64,000 bases of DNA from an uncultured Chitinophaga sp. (GTDB taxonomy: Bacteria; Bacteroidota; Bacteroidia; Cytophagales; Cyclobacteriaceae), in contig CABHOK010000003.1 of the NCBI GenBank assembly GCA_902168205.1, positions 930,001 through 994,000 on the forward strand, given 5' to 3'. Positions 60,884-64,000 of the stretch are shown here, in pieces (position 1 is the first letter of the stretch; every line of letters begins with the position of its first letter). Position numbers and translations under genes: made by a program. Below the pieces are notes generated by a model, which worked only from the letters and a program-made list of their open reading frames with translations, ran no database searches and was not told the DNA's origin.

Positions 60884-62145
60884 TGGTTCCGTTTATAGGC
60901 CAGTAATCGTTCGGTTAACAGCATGAGGGCGATCAATATGATCAGGTATTTGTCAAGCTGGGTTGTTGCTATAACACGTTTTGTCGTTGAAAGATTTTCG
61001 GAAGATGCCTGTAAAAATGTTTCCGGTATAGTTCGCTGGTCAGCCTTGTCTGCGGTTTGCTCCAGTGTACTGTCTTGCAGTAATGCGTTTGCCAGTGTAA
61101 CGGTGAGATGCTCTTGTAGGGCGTTGTCGATATTTAACCGTTGCGAAAGTGTCCAATGCCGGTGAGGCGTTTGTGGTCCTTCCGGATATAGTATATCGTT
61201 TGCTGTCGGATCGTTCTCATAGGCAATGAGATGACATGCGCCAGGTTCCGGAAAAGGTTTATCGGATAACCAGATGACCCAGTCGGTTGGTGTATACTGA
61301 AAATTCGTTGTACGTTTTACAGTTGTTTGCATGGCTACTGCCGGAATTTGTCCGATGGATTTGAGTGATACTTCCATGATAGTGGCATCGAACTGAAAAT
61401 CCTTGTCATACACAATAGTCACGTGTAGAGTATCCGTTACGTTTAATGTTATGGGATCGTTTTGTAACGATATAATTTGTTGCCCGGGGGATATACCTGT
61501 TGTGCTATATTTGAATGAGGTCAGTTTCGCATCACTTTTCGCTAGTCGCACTACGGCAGAATCTGATTTATACCGTGCAGCCAGTACCGGGTATTGTTTC
61601 GGATCAGCATCTGGAGTGATCCACCTGATAGTGGAAGGGAACATAACACGCTCGCCTGTAAAGTCTTTCAGGTAACTTCCGGACAGCACGACAACTTCCT
61701 GCGCACGCGATGATTTTAATTCGTTGAGGAGCGCCCAGTAATTTTTAACGTTGTATGCTGTTGTATCTTCTTCGGCAGGAAAGCCCGGTGCGAGGTAATG
61801 TGTTTCGTAGCCCGCAACGGTAAGGCTGTCCGCCAGTGAAATTATTGTTTTGTCTTTTTGAATGCCGGGTTCAATCACAAGCCACTTCTGTTCTTCCGTT
61901 GCTGCATGTTTCCATTGTATACCAGCGAGCAACAGCACGGTGAGTATAATCAGTAAACAGCGTAGGATTAGCAGGAGTACTTCGTTGAGACGTATCGCTT
62001 TAAACTGTTTGGTGCTGGACTCATCGAGGTGGCGTAGACTACCTATATAAATAACTTTTCCTTCCTTGCGACTGAGCAAATGTATACCAACCGGTATAAC
62101 CAAACCGCTTAGTGCCCAAAGCCATATCGGATTTGCAAACTGCAT
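60880..62145 (-). CDS. BatA-type aerotolerance regulator N-terminal domain protein
   Basis: The product has 421 residues. QFANPIWLWALSGLVIPVGI and HLLSRKEGKVIYIGSLRHLD are the N-terminal helix and basic loop of the BatA family, followed by a second helix (LLLILRCLLIILTVLLLAGI) and a large periplasmic part, with a final helix LDKYLIILIALMLLTERLLA. No VWA domain MIDAS motif is seen. It overlaps the DUF4175-like gene by 4 bp (ATGA) and DUF58 by one base. Confidence 0.85.
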   Translation of the reverse strand: MQFANPIWLWALSGLVIPVGIHLLSRKEGKVIYIGSLRHLDESSTKQFKAIRLNEVLLLILRCLLIILTVLLLAGIQWKHAATEEQKWLVIEPGIQKDKTIISLADSLTVAGYETHYLAPGFPAEEDTTAYNVKNYWALLNELKSSRAQEVVVLSGSYLKDFTGERVMFPSTIRWITPDADPKQYPVLAARYKSDSAVVRLAKSDAKLTSFKYSTTGISPGQQIISLQNDPITLNVTDTLHVTIVYDKDFQFDATIMEVSLKSIGQIPAVAMQTTVKRTTNFQYTPTDWVIWLSDKPFPEPGACHLIAYENDPTANDILYPEGPQTPHRHWTLSQRLNIDNALQEHLTVTLANALLQDSTLEQTADKADQRTIPETFLQASSENLSTTKRVIATTQLDKYLIILIALMLLTERLLAYKRNQ

Positions 62146-63041
62146 CAGCGCGCCAATGATTTTCTGATTTTTAAAAAATTACGAAGGGTTGTTTCAAACG
62201 GCTCATTGAGATTTACCAGTTCATAACTGATTTGTTTCTCCAGCATCCAGTTGCGTGATTGGTTGATCCATTGCTGTACCCGTTCGGTATATTGTTGCTG
62301 TTGAGCCTGTGTTTCTACTTTGGTGCGTACACCGGTTTCGAGATCTTCAAAAGTATAGGAGCCTTTAAAGTCCAGCGTTGTTTCATGTTGTCCCATCACA
62401 TGAAATACAATTACTTCGTTGCGTACCGTTTTCAGACGCGTGATGAAGCGAAGCAGATCATCGTTCTCATCATATAGATCTGTAATGAAAATGATCATTT
62501 CTTTTCCATGGTGATCGTACAGATGTTCGAGTCCGTTACCCTTGCGCCATGTACCTTCGCTTTTTACTGTCGCGAGTGCATGCAAAAAGCGCATGAACTG
62601 CTGTTGTTCAAAGCGCGGTTGTATTTCCGTGATCTCTTTTTCGTTAACGGTATATAGACCAAAGGCATCACTTTGCTTGCGTGCCAGGTAGGCGAGGGCT
62701 GCGATCATTACCTTGGCGTACTGAAATTTACTCAGTCCGCCTTCGGCATACATCATCGAGCGACTGGCATCCAGCATAAACTTTACTGTGATGTTAGTCT
62801 CAATGTCGGCTTGCCGTATATAGTAGCGGCCGGAACGAGCATACATTTTCCAGTCGAGCATGCGCAGGTCATCACCGGGCTCGTAACTCCTGTATTGACT
62901 AAATTCCTGTCCGGCACCTACACTCTGACTTTTATTGCTGCCGCTCATGAATCCTTCCACGATTACGCGCGCGATCAGTTCCAACCCGTTTACGGTGTTG
63001 ATCACTTCCGGCTTGAGTAACGATCGTATTTCAGAATTCAT
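62145..63041 (-). CDS. DUF58 protein
   Basis: The product has 298 residues from the ATG at 63041. GQEFSQYRSYEPGDDLRMLD W is the hallmark DUF58 motif, followed by a VWA-like fold with MLDASRSMMY (DxSxS-type MIDAS) and IIFITDLYDENDD. DUF58 proteins act with MoxR ATPases. The longer frame from 63140 was rejected since it begins inside the 3' end of the MoxR gene. The MoxR gene lies 31 bases upstream. Confidence 0.9.
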   Translation of the reverse strand: MNSEIRSLLKPEVINTVNGLELIARVIVEGFMSGSNKSQSVGAGQEFSQYRSYEPGDDLRMLDWKMYARSGRYYIRQADIETNITVKFMLDASRSMMYAEGGLSKFQYAKVMIAALAYLARKQSDAFGLYTVNEKEITEIQPRFEQQQFMRFLHALATVKSEGTWRKGNGLEHLYDHHGKEMIIFITDLYDENDDLLRFITRLKTVRNEVIVFHVMGQHETTLDFKGSYTFEDLETGVRTKVETQAQQQQYTERVQQWINQSRNWMLEKQISYELVNLNEPFETTLRNFLKIRKSLAR

Positions 63042-63072
63042 TTTCAGCTGTAAGTATATGCTGCTATACTTG

Positions 63073-64000
63073 TTAAATTGTATTTGTTTGCGTGCGTACG
63101 TGTTCCAGCAAATGTTTGGTGACGAGATCAGACGTAACACCTTCGGCCTCTGCCCGGAAGTTCATGAGTATACGGTGGCGGAGTACAGGGTAGGCTACAC
63201 GCTCAATGTCTTCTGAAGTAACAGCAAAATTACCGTGCAGTAACGCGCGTGCTTTCGCGGTCATGATCATGGCTTGTCCGGCACGTGGACCAGCCCCCCA
63301 GCGCACCCACTCTTTTACATACGGTGTGCTTGAATCCGGGCGTGTTAAGCGTACTATACTCGCAACGCGTTCAATCAACTCACGACTGATATGTACTTCG
63401 CGCACCAGGCCTTGTGCTTCTTTGATCTCGCGACCTTCCAATACTTTATTGATCTGCGTAGTTTTTCTTCCGGTAGTAGCTGCGAGTATTTCCGTTTCTT
63501 CTTCGGCTGTCGGGTAGCCAATTTTTATATATAGCAGGAAGCGGTCGAGCTGTGCTTCCGGTAATGGAAACGTACCGGCTTGTTCAATCGGGTTTTGCGT
63601 AGCGAGTATAAAGAAAGGTTTATCCAATGGATATGTTACACCTCCATACGTTACGGAAAATTCCTGCATGGCTTCCAGCAATGCCGATTGTGTTTTAGGA
63701 GATGTACGGTTTATCTCATCAGCCAGTATAATGTTGGCAAAGATGGGACCTTTGTTGAATTTGAAAAAACGTTTACCCGTGGTGTGATCTTCCTCCAGCA
63801 CTTCTGTACCAATGATATCCGAAGGCATGAGGTCCGGTGTAAACTGAATACGTCTGAAAGGTAAATCTATAGCTTCCGAGAGCGAACGGATCATCAGTGT
63901 TTTGGCAAGACCGGGTACACCTTCCAGCAACGCATGTCCACCAGCCAGAAACGTAATGAGCAACTGATCGACAGTCTCACTCTGCCCGACAATTACTTTC
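63073..64000 (-). CDS. MoxR family AAA+ ATPase (5' end outside window)
   Basis: The visible 308 residues lack the N-terminus: the frame is still open at the window edge, where KVIVGQSETVDQLLITFLAG precedes GHALLEGVPGLAKT. Walker A is GVPGLAKT, Walker B IILADEINR, sensor 1 in FILATQNP, and the arginine-finger region LPEAQLDRF. MoxR ATPases act as chaperones for VWA-domain proteins such as DUF58. First gene of the visible operon MoxR-DUF58-BatA-DUF4175-GATase-like; its promoter is outside the window. Confidence 0.92.
   Translation of the reverse strand, partial: KVIVGQSETVDQLLITFLAGGHALLEGVPGLAKTLMIRSLSEAIDLPFRRIQFTPDLMPSDIIGTEVLEEDHTTGKRFFKFNKGPIFANIILADEINRTSPKTQSALLEAMQEFSVTYGGVTYPLDKPFFILATQNPIEQAGTFPLPEAQLDRFLLYIKIGYPTAEEETEILAATTGRKTTQINKVLEGREIKEAQGLVREVHISRELIERVASIVRLTRPDSSTPYVKEWVRWGAGPRAGQAMIMTAKARALLHGNFAVTSEDIERVAYPVLRHRILMNFRAEAEGVTSDLVTKHLLEHVRTQTNTI

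Noticed and set aside
1-64000. CRISPR arrays, prophages, insertion sequences, tRNA or rRNA genes
   Set aside because: No regularly spaced identical repeats, transposase, integrase, phage structural genes or tRNA-like cloverleaf were seen in the gaps.

Overview
The window looks like a chromosomal piece of a Bacteroidota bacterium, probably of the Cytophagales type. The signs are a SusC/SusD pair, a PorP/SprF-like protein, a CHU_C/gliding-type C-terminal sorting domain, an arginine pathway running through an argF'-type transcarbamylase, DUF4290 and DUF3109 genes, and promoters of the TTTG-N19..22-TAnnTTTG type. No phage, insertion sequence, CRISPR array, tRNA or rRNA was seen. Most of the DNA is ordinary chromosomal core; the unusual content lies in regulatory sites, dispersed intergenic repeats and a few odd active sites.

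Left third (1-18.3 kb). A PorP/SprF-like protein and a TRIC/UPF0126 membrane protein come first. A structured leader of about 300 nt then precedes a nine-gene arginine operon (2362-11542): GNAT acyltransferase, argG, argC, argD, argF', argB, argE, an isochorismatase-fold protein and argH, closed by a strong terminator. AGCTC-rich repeats sit directly before the start codons of argC, argD and argE. Next come a fragment of a Gfo/Idh/MocA gene, an acidic small protein, an ABC exporter on the minus strand, a DUF2892 protein, a charged secreted protein, an M48/Ste24-like protease and a Tat-exported Gfo/Idh/MocA oxidoreductase.

Middle (18.4-44.6 kb). A minus-strand operon (25219 down to 18404) encodes a free-standing FNR-type NAD-binding domain, an RND adaptor, pump and TolC-like channel, an HMA-like small protein and a beta-barrel protein. 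Its promoter has the same 21-bp AT-rich near-palindrome, at the same distance from the -7 element, as the promoter of the neighbouring membrane cyclase gene; a Crp/Fnr-family regulator gene lies just beyond. Further genes are pdhB, an OmpA/TPR lipoprotein, pspC, a GT2 glycosyltransferase, ybaB, a gliding-motility-type secreted protein, hutH, hisS (with a repeat copy inside its reading frame), a 53-codon basic protein, xth, a secreted protein, murA (Cys to Asp), DUF4290, pcrA/uvrD and a TcmP-like protein.

Right third (44.6-64 kb). A SusC/SusD pair is followed by a secreted M20 amidohydrolase, DUF3109, a VOC protein, a DprE1-like FAD oxidase, a membrane AraC regulator and a PD40 propeller protein. 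A translationally coupled minus-strand operon MoxR-DUF58-BatA-DUF4175-like-GATase-like runs off the right edge.

Two genome-wide habits are visible. Degenerate repeats, several arranged as inverted pairs, fill many gaps between genes. Isoleucine codon choice depends on the preceding base, with ATA strongly favoured after a T-ending codon.
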